Assembly: GCF_037975245.1 (NCBI RefSeq)
Contig: NC_092568.1
Span: forward strand, 5,802,501-5,864,500
From: Apostichopus japonicus
Taxonomy: Eukaryota; Echinodermata; Holothuroidea; Aspidochirotida; Stichopodidae
DNA: 62,000 nucleotides
Direction: 5' to 3'
Made by a program: the position numbers and the translations under genes. The stretch's first letter is position 1. Each line of letters begins with the position of its first letter. Positions 11,840 through 23,700 of this stretch are shown piece by piece. Below the pieces are notes generated by a model that ran no database searches, was not told the origin of the DNA, and saw nothing but the letters and a program-made list of their open reading frames with translations.

Positions 11840-12387
11840 GTAAGAAAGTATCCCGCCTTATCACGCCCAATTATTAAAATCAAAATATAAATTTGTGTCA
11901 TATAAAAAATAAAAAAATAATTGTAATCAGTAAAGAAAAGAACGGGGAAAATGCTGCTTATTGCACTTTCCGTGAACACTTCGGTGTGTATGCTCTATCT
12001 TAATAGTGACGGATTCAGTGTTAGCTTAATTAATAAATATTGTCAAAAGGCGATCACAAAATTAGCAGTTAAACAAAGGTAGGAATGTAGCATACGATGG
12101 ACATTTGGAAAAATTTCCACCCTTGCCCTGTGTTTTCGTTTTCATCACAGGTGGATAAGATGAAGAGCGATCCCCGAAGAGCTGAAGATATCCCGGATCT
12201 TCTGCAATACTTTCTCTACATGATGATGATAACGTGCGGTCATTTATCAGGACTGAGGCACGACACACGAGCTAGACTTACAATCGACACGTGTTTGTAC
12301 GGGTTAAAGCTAAATGACGGTAATACGGTGTTGATGGACAAAGATTACGGACTCGTCTTGAAAGAAAACATCGTAAACGAAAGGTGA
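11132..12387 (+). CDS. Divergent homeodomain protein, two exons
   Basis: A likely transcription factor of 314 residues from exons 11132-11839 and 12151-12387. The homeodomain spans residues 30-89. L16, W48, F49, Q50, N51 and R53 are kept (helix 3 reads VNIWFQNKRSRIRR). Position 8 is Ile instead of Phe and position 20 is Tyr. Q50 predicts a TAAT-type site. The KRSR after N51 recalls Dlx, while the remainder is too divergent for family assignment; a rapidly evolving PRD-like or ANTP-derived gene is possible. After the homeodomain comes a basic Ser/Pro-containing region and an exon-2 tail with a hydrophobic LLQYFLYMMM segment. The donor (CAGGAG/GTAAGA) and acceptor (TTCATCACAG/GTGGAT) are strong and both in phase 0. 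Start: ATG at 11132 is chosen; nothing usable lies in frame before it. Reading through the intron would stop at 11890 after KIKI. Function as a DNA-binding regulator is inferred from the domain. Confidence 0.85.
12151..12387 (+). CDS. Homeobox gene exon 2 (terminal)
   Basis: 78 codons plus TGA, preceded by a pyrimidine tract and CAG. It begins VDKMKSDPRRAEDIPDLLQY. The frame is open before the acceptor back to 12097, so a separate short gene starting MDIWKNF is conceivable, but phase 0 on both sides of the intron favours splicing. Confidence 0.7.
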   Translation: MDKMKSDPRRAEDIPDLLQYFLYMMMITCGHLSGLRHDTRARLTIDTCLYGLKLNDGNTVLMDKDYGLVLKENIVNER

Positions 12388-12732
12388 CAGATGACCACGG
12401 ATTAAACAGGGAACGAACAGACTGATTTAACAGTTTAAAGCAACCTATCTAGTTTGCTGTCTTGTTGAAGAAATATCTTCAACAAGTTTTTAGCGATGCT
12501 TCATGAGATGATTAACATCTCTCTATCTTTAGACTGGGGTAGGGAAGGGTTGGGGACCGGGAGGACACTTTCTTCCAACTTAGAGGGGGTATAGGGAAGG
12601 GTTGGGGACCAGGAGAATAACCAAACATACACAGCTACGTGAACCACCTAGGCTTGTGGCCTTGCCGATTTTTTTTTTCTGGGGACCTTGTGGTACTTTT
12701 GCTATTGTCGATATTTTATAATTTGGAATAAA
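12388..12732 (+). promoter_or_regulatory. 3' UTR and poly(A) signal of the homeobox gene
   Basis: The canonical hexamer AATAAA lies at 12727-12732, 340 bp after the stop, followed by a GT-rich stretch (TTTTGTTGAGG) suitable as a downstream element. A short GGGTATAGGGAAGGGTTGGGGACC duplication occurs within (near 12535-12565 and 12588-12612). Confidence 0.5.
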
Positions 12733-15399
12733 TTTTGTTGAGGTACGGCAAAACTCGAGAAAGCGGAGGGAGGGTCCGTCTGTCTTGTGGCACAATATCG
12801 GTCCCTTGAAGAGGTAAGTCATAGTGGTTCGGTAATTGTGGGGTGGGGGGGGGTGGAGGATCTGGAAGCGAATGCTCTGCTTTATGGAAATCTTGACGCT
12901 CCCTATACCATTGGCTGTTAAATTCGTTTTTTTTTTATATAATTTTCTTCGGGATATTCTGGTCTTGCCCCAACATGTCTACTCAAGCCTGACACGGATG
13001 GTCAGTAATTGTTACTACAATAACTTTTATGAATTGCTTTTAGTTGGAACAACCTTAGCATACTGAGATTGATCATATGAAGATGAATAAGCTGTTCCGT
13101 AACGTTATAAAGTGTATTTATAACCCCCCAACCCCACCCCCCCCCCCCCAAGCAATGCTTTGTCGATATCGCTACATATGGTACAAACATTAACTTAAAT
13201 GGAGAGCGAACAAATTCATTTCATTATAACGTGACAGAAATTTTCGTTGAAAACTCGTTCGTTGCATAATAATAAAATGTTTAGACCCTGTCTTGAAAAC
13301 ACTTGTAATTTCTGAAACTTTAACTTATCGCTGTTTATTTCTTCTGTTATTTTCTTTCACACGGCCATAGAACTAGGGAACATTCAAACCCTATCATGTC
13401 ATGGTAAAGGTGGGGTGGAATGGTATAAGTTTTTAGAGTAATTGCCACATCATGACATTTGGGGACGATGTTTCTGTATGGTGGACTGAACAACAACTAA
13501 ACAGACCTGTGAAATAATCATTATTTTTATCATGTCATACGAGGCGAGATGGTTTGTTCTCATCAGTGGGTCTGACCATAAGGAAATGGAACTTCGACCA
13601 GGTCGAATGGAATTAATCGTACTGTATGACTTTGCTCTAGTTTGGTCGTTTTCACATTCTTGTAAAGCAAACTTTCACAAAAACAAAGAACAATAAAAAT
13701 AATTATAATTTGAAATTGAATGAAATTACTGCACATTTAATTATTCTCTCAGATTAGTTTTGGTGTGCATCTATATGACGTCAGAGGTGAGTACATAAAT
13801 CATACAAATTGTTCATTAATAATATCAAAGAAAAATAAGAAAATGGTTGAAGCAAAGCACTGCTGTTTAAAGCTATTAATATATAACTGAAATGACATAT
13901 ATTTTGTTCTTTTGAAACATTGTATAGAATTTGTGTTTGCATGTTGTCAAAGGTTGACGAAGAAAAGAAATTCCCTCATTTTGATGGCAAGAACATACAC
14001 ATCTCATTAACATAAAAAAAACTAAACAAAACAAACTTTGAACTTACGGGAAAGTTTTGCACGGTTGGAGAAAAGCAAAACAAGGCACGCGAGGCGTTTG
14101 CTACTTATCTTGAGAGGCACATTAAAGTAGAGGGAGCTAATTAACATCCTGCATGATAACATTTACATAATCATAACCATGTTAATGACCTTTGACCTCT
14201 TACTCATTGTTATCACACCCTGTTTCAAATGTAGACAGTATTAGAGAGATCCTTCTATATGTTAAATATCGCCTTTAACCAAAAAAATTACACAAAGTAC
14301 AAATTAATTGTTTTTCCTTTAAAACATATCATAATGAAATTACACCAGTAATGCTGTAAATTAAACATATTTTTTGCCATCTACACCAGTTTCCACGACA
14401 AGGCAACTTTGTCAAATTATGTGTTATTTGGCAGGTTAACAAGTTATTCGTCTGCATCCCCCCCCCCACCCTTCTGCCCCATCACTCCCCTTGCCCTATT
14501 CAGTATTACAAGTTTTCTTAAAGGTGTCCTATCAGCTTTGAGGACAAAATATTGAATTTACCTCCTCTACAGGGACATAATGTGTAACTAATATCTAACT
14601 AATGTTAGATGACCAATAAGAGTATAGGTAAGTGAAAATATAACTATTTTTATTGTACTTTCGTACTTGGATGATGAGCTGATCCAATCTACTTTCATGA
14701 TCTTGGCATCAAGTACAAATTGTTGATGTATTAGCCAAGGTGCTAATTACATCCATTCATTCTACAACTTCATACTTTATTGACCAGGCAGTATTTGAAA
14801 CTGTGAAAAATGTCCTTAAAAATAAACAAGAAGAAACCAATGATACCCACAAATATTAAGGTAAGCCTTTATAGTTATTTTAAGTCTATTTGACTATTTC
14901 AAACACAGAGTTGTTAGTTGTCTCTAAAGGTTTGACATTAATGCACACAAGAACTTGTGCTAAAGATTAGTTTAGTGTTAAGAAATACTTGGTTGCAAAA
15001 ACAACCCATCTGCTTTAAGCATTTCTGTATTCACAGAACACATAGTATACCAAAGTACAGATAAATGTTACCAATCTACCCTTAAAATAAACTATTCGAG
15101 ATCTTTGTAAAAAAAATGTTAATTACAAAGTTATTATTTGCAAGACATAATAAGAAATTAGAAAAATGACTATCGCTTGTTATTGTCTGCAATACAATGG
15201 CATTACAAGAACTATTCGGATTTCAAAATACTGTTTGTCAACAATTCAACTGTATAATTGGTAGTCTGAAAATCTCCACAGGCAGTTTGGATATCTAGTT
15301 AAATTACTAACCACATGTACCATAACACACACAATGACTATGATGGTATATCTTATGGGAGTGTTCTTGAAGTAACAACATGTTATTGTGTTTAAAATG
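12733..15399. other. Intergenic region, no genes seen
   Basis: AT-rich, with oligo-G (12839-12855) and oligo-C (13125-13150, 14457-14470) tracts and no coding signature. A perfect CRE-type palindrome TGACGTCA occurs at 13776-13783, which may or may not be functional. Confidence 0.4.
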
Positions 15400-15637
15400 T
15401 TAGTATGATATACCATACTTAACTGCACCATTCAGTCACTATACACATGTCAGTACGATATACGATACTTTACGGCACCATTCAGTAACAATACACTTAC
15501 TATGATATATGATACTTAATGGCACTATTCAGTCACTATACACATGTAAGTATGACATACGATACTTAACGGCACCATTCAGTCACTATACACGTTGTAT
15601 GATATACGATACTTAACGGCACCATTCCGTCACTACA
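15400..15637. repeat. Short tandem repeat, about 60-bp unit, four to five copies
   Basis: Copies contain GATATACGATACTTAACGG, CACCATTCAGTCACTATACA and a variable ACATGTAAGTATGA linker. The copies diverge gradually from left to right. Confidence 0.8.
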
Positions 15638-17825
15638 TTAGGTTCACAGAAACTCAAGTGGACGGATCACCAAAATCGATGATAGGCATAGAGACGGTTT
15701 GAACTTTGGAAATTAAACACAAACATTTATTTCAGAAGATCAACAATGTGGATGTTGAAACTAACAAAGCAATCCAGTGAAAATTAACTCTCATGGACAC
15801 TTTGGGCGGTAGAATGGAGGGCAGTAGACCAGGATCAGTTAATGGCACAAGGGAGTTGAGTTACAAGAGTTTACAACATTGTTATTGATATGATAGAGCA
15901 AGAGAGCAACAGTTGTGTGGAGACGGCTACAAGATGAGCATAAGTGCTCAAGGACGGAAAATGTGAAAGTAATTTCAATAATGGGAATTTAGAACTAATG
16001 ATAGCTAACAAGTTCTTGCAACCAAGGAGAGAATTGCCAAAGGGTTTCTTATAAGTTATTTCTCTCTAATGTGTCATTCAAACAATGAACAGAGACATAC
16101 TGTGCCTTTATATTGAGAGCTGGCTGACGAGTGTGGACTTCTACCTGCCAGATACCATTAATTGGGAAAAGATACCCAACAGATATCCATACACTCACCA
16201 GAACAATAGTTACCTGTGGACCATGAAATTAGTAGAAACAGGCAGGGAATTTTAAGAGGGATTGGATGGGGGGTTGGGGGAGTGGTGGTGGGGGGGGGGG
16301 ATTTGCATCCACATTTCTCGGGTAATCATAAGCACTTAATTTATAGATTACCCTATCTGGTTTATGTACTACTTGAATATCTTGTTAGAGTGGTCTCTGT
16401 TAGAGTGCATTTTCGCCTCCCTTCTGCGATGATGACCTAGCTATGGGGCTGCCATTTCTTAACAGGATCACTAGTTTTGCTTATAAATTATGTACATCTC
16501 AATTTCAACACACAGGTGATACCAACAATTGCAAGAAATAAATCGTATATTTTATCTTAACGTGCAAATGACTATGAGCAAAGACAATACACACAGAGAA
16601 ATATAAGATGACAGATCATCATAATGTCTAATTAATAATAGGTCAATTAATTTGGGCAAATATTGCCTTTCATAAATAAGGCATTTTTGCACAATTCCAC
16701 AGGCTAGAGTGAAATGTTAACTGCATTAATAGATAGAGCTAATACAGCAAGGTAATAGTACCAATCAATATTTGAAGATTAAATTTGCAAAGTAATATTT
16801 AATGTGACGTAAAATGTCGCAAATGATTCTACTTTCTGCAGCACACACAATAATGTTTTCTATCAAATTGGAGCAATTACAATCACATCCTGTCCCGTAA
16901 GTGTCCTAAGAGTGGTTAACTCCTGCACAGGATTTAAAACCTTAATTCCTTACAGTTATATTTCACAAATTACTACTTTCACTATTATCCTAAACAAAAT
17001 TATCACTTTAGTTTTTAAGAGAAACCATTCCAAGAGAAACATTTACACTGACAACTCAGAGAATAAAGAAATTCAAAGTCGTTCATATATAAAAGGATAA
17101 TACGTTACATATCTGCTGAAGGTGCATTGGCATTTCTCCACGACGGTTTATGGATGGAAAAAGGTAATTTCTTCAGACTTTGGTAAGGTAACAGAGGAGT
17201 AGTATAAAACCATCTCCAATGTTTGTTTGATACAGAATTGCATATTTCTTTCAGGAAATGAGGACTTTCTCTTGTAAGCACCACTGATCCGTGTACCTTG
17301 TATACTAGGTTACAAATTAAAACCCGCATTGAAAATGCAGAGTCGTACGTCTTTGAATGATCTTACATACGAGGATATTAAACCAGAGATTGTCATCATT
17401 TTCAACCAAGAAATGGTAGCATTACTCCCTGTTAGCCATCGTACAGATACAAAGATGTTGAATTGTCCTGCCAGGGATATAATTTTCTTCTGCTAGAGAC
17501 GTGTCAAACACACACTAGTTTGGTTTACATACAGTATTAAATGACTTACTTCAATATTGAATAAAGCTGTTTCGTTGCTACATGTCTAGCCAATCAAATT
17601 ACAAAGACTGAACTGAAAACTGAACTGAGCGTTAAGTAACCGGATATTGTGATCGCTTTATAGGCATATGTCAAATATGACCTTTCAAAGAATTCTTATT
17701 TGACTAGACAGTGTCATCCTTGCTGCTAAAGTTTAGTTTGAGAAAGAGGTCTGTCTGCCATTTGTAACACAAGACTTTTGAACGTATACTTGGGCTTTAA
17801 TCCAGCTATAATTGGCTGACCATGC
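15638..17825. other. Intergenic region, no genes seen
   Basis: Non-coding AT-rich sequence with one oligo-G tract at 16286-16300. The short frames present have no recognisable domain. Confidence 0.4.
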
Positions 17826-18770
17826 TGTGGGATATATCCAGCTATCATGACCTACAGGATATATCCAGCAATCATGACCTACAGGATATATCCAGCTATC
17901 ATGACCTACAGGATATATCCAGCAATCATGACCTACAGGATATATCCAGCTATCATTACCTACAGGATATATCCAGCAATCATGACCTGTGGGATATATC
18001 CAGCTATCATGACCTACAGGATATATCCAGCTATCATGACCTACAGGATATATCCAGCTATCATGACCTACAGGATATATCCAGCAATCATGACCTACAG
18101 GATATATCCAGCAATCATGACCTACAGGATATATCCAGCTATCATGACCTACAGGATATATCCAGCTATCATGACCTACAGGATATATCCAGCAATCATG
18201 ACCTACAGGATATATCCAGCTATCATGACCTACAGGATATATCCAGCAATCATGACCTGTGGGATATATCCAGCTATCATGACCTACAGGATATATCCAG
18301 CAATCATGACCTGTGGGATATATCCAGCTATCATGACCTACAGGATATATCCAGCAATCATGACCTGTGGGATATATCCAGCTATCATGACCTACAGGAT
18401 ATATCCAGCAATCATGACCTACAGGATATATCCAGCTATCATGACCTACAGGATATATCCAGCAATCATGACCTACAGGATATATCCAGCTATCATGACC
18501 TACAGGATATATCCAGCAATCATGACCTACAGGATATATCCAGCAATCATGACCTACAGGATATATCCAGCTATCATGACCTACAGGATATATCCAGCTA
18601 TCATGACCTACAGGATATATCCAGCTATCATGACCTACAGGATATATCCAGCAATCATGACCTGTGGGATATATCCAGCTATCATGACCTACAGGATATA
18701 TCCAGCAATCATGACCTGTGGGATATATCCAGCAATCATGACCTACAGGATATATCCAGCTATCATGACA
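17826..18770. repeat. 27-bp satellite, about 35 copies, with a 54-bp higher-order pattern
   Basis: The unit is GGATATATCCAGCWATCATG plus ACCTACA or ACCTGTG. It contains the palindromes GGATATATCC and TCATGA. Units alternate mainly between GCTATC and GCAATC, forming a 54-bp dimer. The TGTGGG variant always directly follows a GCAATC unit. Because 27 is a multiple of three and no frame of the unit has a stop, long open frames appear in several frames on both strands. These are artefacts. Confidence 0.97.
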
Positions 18771-19862
18771 GGTCGTAGATATCATGCTATATTATAACCA
18801 GTGTGCCACAGAACACCCAGAGGTTTTCCTACCTGTTTCCTACCTTGTTTCACTCATTAATATGTTCCATGTCTGCACCAAGCCCATTCCCAATTATCTT
18901 TTCTATTTCAATAAAAGGCACATAGATGATGTTTTCTTGATTGTGTAATTGTGCAATCCTCTTTCAATTTTGTCAAGATATCTTTCACCCATACAGCAAC
19001 GACAGAAGGCTGAGTGAAAACATATCTAACTTTAATACGCATGTGTAAAGTCTTTAATAAGATAGCAGCAAACCACTGAATACACACATTGACCAGTCCG
19101 TGTCGGGTGCTGTCAAGCAGCAGCTCCATTGTTGTATGAGATGCTACAGAGCAGTACACAATGCAATTGAGATAAACAGTTGGTTAAACTTATTTCATAT
19201 GTATTGATACAACATACATCCGATCTTAATAGACCCATCAATAACAGCGATCCTTTCTGACATGAGACGATGTCTTGTCACTTTACATGAACAACCAGAG
19301 AATTCCAAACTTCACCCACAGTTATAGTAGTACCACCTGCAAATGCATGCTTTACCTTGAAATCTAAACTCAAAACAATTTTGGAATGTTCCATTTAACA
19401 CAAGGGTTAACAAAAATCTAGACCTAGTATGTGCAGTTTGTAATTTCCACTATCACAGTTCACATCTAGGATAATGGCTGCAGAGACATGAGATAAACCA
19501 CACTGGTCCAGACTTCAACATGAAAACTTCAATACTCAGTTATTGCTGGAACAATGAAAATCTGTGAAAGAGAAGATTAAAATTAACCTTTATTTAATAT
19601 ATACATCATCTGGCTAACTCGTTATTTGGCTTCTCAGAATATTATTAAGTTGTTAAAGATGGAGAGGGAGGGGGGGGGGGTGGAGGGAGATTGAAGAAAG
19701 TAGAGAAATGGTAGATTAGAACTATTCTACTATACTTCCTACTATACAGTGTTAGGTGTGGTTTGCTGTTGCCCCTTTAGCCCACTAGCTCCCCTCCCAC
19801 TCTCCTCTCCTCTCCCTCCTATTCCTCTCTTCCCACCTCCCCATCCTACCACTCCCCTTCCT
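18771..19862. other. Intergenic region
   Basis: No gene recognised. An oligo-G patch lies at about 19668-19683 and a CT-rich patch at about 19785-19860. Confidence 0.4.
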
Positions 19863-20335
19863 AAGTTGAAGAACTTAGTGGTATGCTTATATACATACTC
19901 TGCATACCTAAGTTGAAGAACTAAGTTGAAGAATTTAGTTGTATGCTTATAGTGGTATGCTTATATACATACTCTGCATACCTAAGTTGAAGAACTAAGT
20001 TGAAGAACTTAGTGTTATGCTTATAGTTGTATGCTTATATACATTCTCTGCATACCTAAGTTGAAGAACTAAGTAGAACTTAGTGGTATGCTTATAGTTG
20101 TATGCTTATATACATACTCTGCATACCTAAGTTGAAGAACAAAGTTGAAGAACTTAGTGGTATGCTTATAGTTGTATGCTTATATACATACTCTGCATAC
20201 CTAAGTTGAAGAACTTAGTGGTATGCTTATAGTTGTATGCTTATATACATACTCTGCATACCTAAGTTGAAGAACTAAGTTGAAGAACTTAGTGGTATGC
20301 TTCTAGTTGTATGCTTATATGCATACTCTGCATAC
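19863..20335. repeat. Tandem array, 61-74-bp unit, about seven copies
   Basis: The unit contains CTAAGTTGAAGAACTTAGTG, GTATGCTTATAGTTGTATGC and TTATATACATACTCTGCATA. TAAGTTGAAGAACTTA is itself a near-palindrome. Unit length varies through optional duplication of the CTAAGTTGAAGAA and GTATGCTTATA sub-blocks. Confidence 0.9.
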
Positions 20336-20390
20336 CACTACACAACATTAACAAGACCTGATTCATTGTTCCATCAAAGCAAAACATGTG

Positions 20391-20396
20391 TTTATT
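20391..20396 (-). promoter_or_regulatory. Poly(A) signal of the CBM48 gene
   Basis: The minus strand reads AATAAA 274 bp after the TGA at 20670, a reasonable 3' UTR length. It sets the likely 3' end of the large gene just before the 61-74-bp array. Confidence 0.5.
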
Positions 20397-20669
20397 GTTA
20401 TGGTGATTTAGTTTAGCCCTCTTACTTACATCCCTTAAACTTGGTTGGGGTTGACAGGTTGGGAGGGAGAGGGGGGTGTTAGATTGTGTGTACATGGCAG
20501 ACTAAAATCACGATTTTAAGAAGAATCCAGAATTATATTTAGAAATCCACCAAAATCTCAGCCTAAATCTGTGTTGATCATTATTTTAAAATCAATGAAA
20601 CTTGAACCATTCCTTAAGTCTTTACTCACCTTTACACAGCTAATAGGTCCTATGTGCTCCTACAAACCC

Positions 20670-20729
20670 TCAGGAAGACTTGGAAACAGTAATGATGTTG
20701 TTCAGGCCAAATTCTGTTTCAACAGTAGG
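20670..20729 (-). CDS. CBM48 gene terminal exon
   Basis: 19 codons plus TGA. It encodes PTVETEFGLNNIITVSKSS, the last strand of the CBM48 fold, matching the FG-x-NNII ending of AMPK beta. The acceptor is TTTTCTTCACAG, phase 0. Confidence 0.85.
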   Translation of the reverse strand, partial: PTVETEFGLNNIITVSKSS

Positions 20730-23700
20730 CTGTGAAGAAAATATGATAAATGGAGTTAGATATAAATATATGTACAGCCATCAGTCACTCACTACTTAGC
20801 AATCACATGGACCTGTAGAAGATTAAACGTGGTGGGTTTCTATATTTGGATCAATTTATTTAATCATTTTAAGAACAAAACTTGGAAAGGGAGATAAAAC
20901 TATTCATTAGCACAGCCCATGTTCAAGAGACTGGGTTTAATGTAACAGGTACTGTATCAAGTGACAACTTTGACTGTCACAACAATACAACAAGATGTAA
21001 AACCCTCTCTGTTTTAAACTTTCTATTGTCAGATCAATTTATTTTGACCTAAGCAGTGGCAAGTACGTCTCTTATTGGCAGTTTAGGCTTCAGAATTATT
21101 AACAGCCACGCTTGCAAGCCAGTCTTGCTGCACTTTCACCTAGCATGCTGAATTAGCTCTTATGTTTCTCTAATTGTCATAACTGTACATTTGTCACATG
21201 CACAATTACTTTGTGTCCACAGTTTCATTGCACATTATCAACAAAGCCTGTAAAACTCAACTGACCGTCACCAAATGTCTTCTGTATGTCTCAGTGTCCT
21301 GTTAAACCCGTCGAGGCCAAACCAACTACACATACAATCACACCAATCACCACAATACACACCAATCACCACAATACACACCAATCACAATACACACCAA
21401 TCACCACAACACACACCAATCACCACAACACACCAATCACCACAATAAACACACAATCACCACAATACACACCAATCACCACAATACACACCAATCCCTA
21501 CAATTACACATCAATCACCACAATACACACCAATATCCACAATACACACACAAGTTCCCACAATACACACCAATCACCATAATACACACACAATCACTAC
21601 AATACACACCAATCACCACAATACACACCAATCACCACAATACATACCAATCACCACAATACACACCAATCACAATACACACCAATCACCACAACACACA
21701 CCAATCACCACAATAAACACACAATCACCACAATACACACCAATCACCACAATACACACCAATCCCCACAAATACACACCAATCACCACAATACACACCA
21801 ATCACCACAATACACACACCAGTCCCCACAATACACACCAATCACCACAAATACACACCAATCACCACAAATACACACCAATCACCACAGTACACACACA
21901 ATCACCACAATACACACCAATCACCACAATACAAACTAAACACCACAATACACACTAATCACCACAATACACACCAATCACCTTAAACCATGATCCAATG
22001 AATGGAAGGAAAATAAACCAGGGTTAGTCCACCATTCATGAATGTACACTAACCACACATACACAGAACTGCTGTGGTGAATATCATCCTGAGATGTACA
22101 GTATATGGCTGTATGGACCAGGAATAATATGGTAGGCAGGAGTGAATCGATGGAAGAGCCTCAGGACCCCTCTCCTGAAATTGATTTTTCCTTAAAATTA
22201 GCTGCAAATATAACTTTGACCCTTACACAGCAGACATACACACCTGAAGTATTCTAAGATTTGCCTGTCTAAAAAACCTTTGAACCAGGAATATCGTTAG
22301 GGGTCTTCCAATCTCTGCCATCCTAAGCAATACCATTCATTTACAACTACCAGGGATATTCTAGAGCAGTCCTGTATTCTTAAGGTATCCCTTGGTTATT
22401 TTTTCCACGTTATCTATAAATCTATAACTGCATAGATCTACAATGTTAATGATCTAACACTACCAGGAATATCTACAGCAGTCCTGTATATTCTGAAAGG
22501 AATAACAAAGGCAGGGATCAAAGATAATTTATATTATTCAGTAACGTAAAAACTCTCTTATATTTGATTCTTAAGTGAACCGCTTCCTGTCTGACTGAAT
22601 ACGCTCGCTTTGAAAATCGGCTAAGGACTCACCACAATGCACAGTGTATCGCCATTGATTATGTATACGCTTTGAATTCCATATTGATTTCAAGCGTATT
22701 ACATAATCAATGGCGATATACTGTGCACTGTGGTGAGGCCTTAGGAGCCAATTTTCAAAGCAAACGTATTCAGTCAAACAGGAAGCGGTTCACTTAAAAA
22801 TCGAATATTAGAGAGTTCTGATGTTACTGAATCATATACATTATCTTTTATGCCTGCCTTCGTTATTCCTTTAAGGTTCCCCTAGGTAATCTATTCCATG
22901 TTATGTATAAATCTATAACTGTATAGATCTACAGTGTTAGTGATCATGCAAGTCCACTGATATTAATGATGTAATATTTCATCCAGTGATGCAGCGCTGC
23001 ACCCAGACCTACCTTGCTGGAATCCACTTTATCCTCACCGTCCACTATATATTTGTACTTGTGTTCCCCTTCTATGAGGTCAATGGTCACAGTTAAATGA
23101 TCATCACTATAGGACAGTAGGAAAGTATTAACGAATGAAAAAACTTCTTAGAAATTAAACAAGAATCTTTCAAATTTTTGGGCCAAACCTCAAAGAAGGT
23201 TTCAACTAGTTGCAGGCAGCTCTTCCTTTTGTAAAGAGGAATTTGTTTTCTGTTCAATGTTTCATTTTTTCCCCTGTTGTGGTGCCACTTCCAATCACTA
23301 TTAATAACAAGTTTGATATGGTCAACAGGTGAAAGAGATTAGTGTAACTTTTACAAACTTGCAAATGAATTGCCAGCTTGAATTTGCAATAGTTGCTAAC
23401 TATCAATCTATAAAATAAATTTATAATTGTATCTTTCAATACAATTTTTATTTTGAACTCCCTTCAGTTTTAATATTTACTTTTTAATCAGCCTATTTAA
23501 CTTCTCATCCAGTCCATTCTGTTTTATTCAATGTTCCTTAATGAAAGTAAAATCAATTATTTTGTCTCGCCCAAAACGTAAAAATCCGACGGTAATTCAA
23601 AGAATCTCACTCAACAAAAATAAAACTTTGGCCCCGAGGTTAAAAGAAATGTAGTTTTGTTTTCAAAAAATTAGTGAAACAACTTTCCATAAATTTCCCA

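Noticed and set aside
17733-18797. Long open frames (316-350 residues) on both strands with GHDCWIYPV, DISSYHDLQ or MTYRIYPAI repeats
   Set aside because: They exist only because the 27-bp satellite unit is a multiple of three without stop codons; three overlapping frames are open at once.
21286-21582. 98-residue Thr/His/Asn-rich frame
   Set aside because: Translation of the CA-rich minisatellite.
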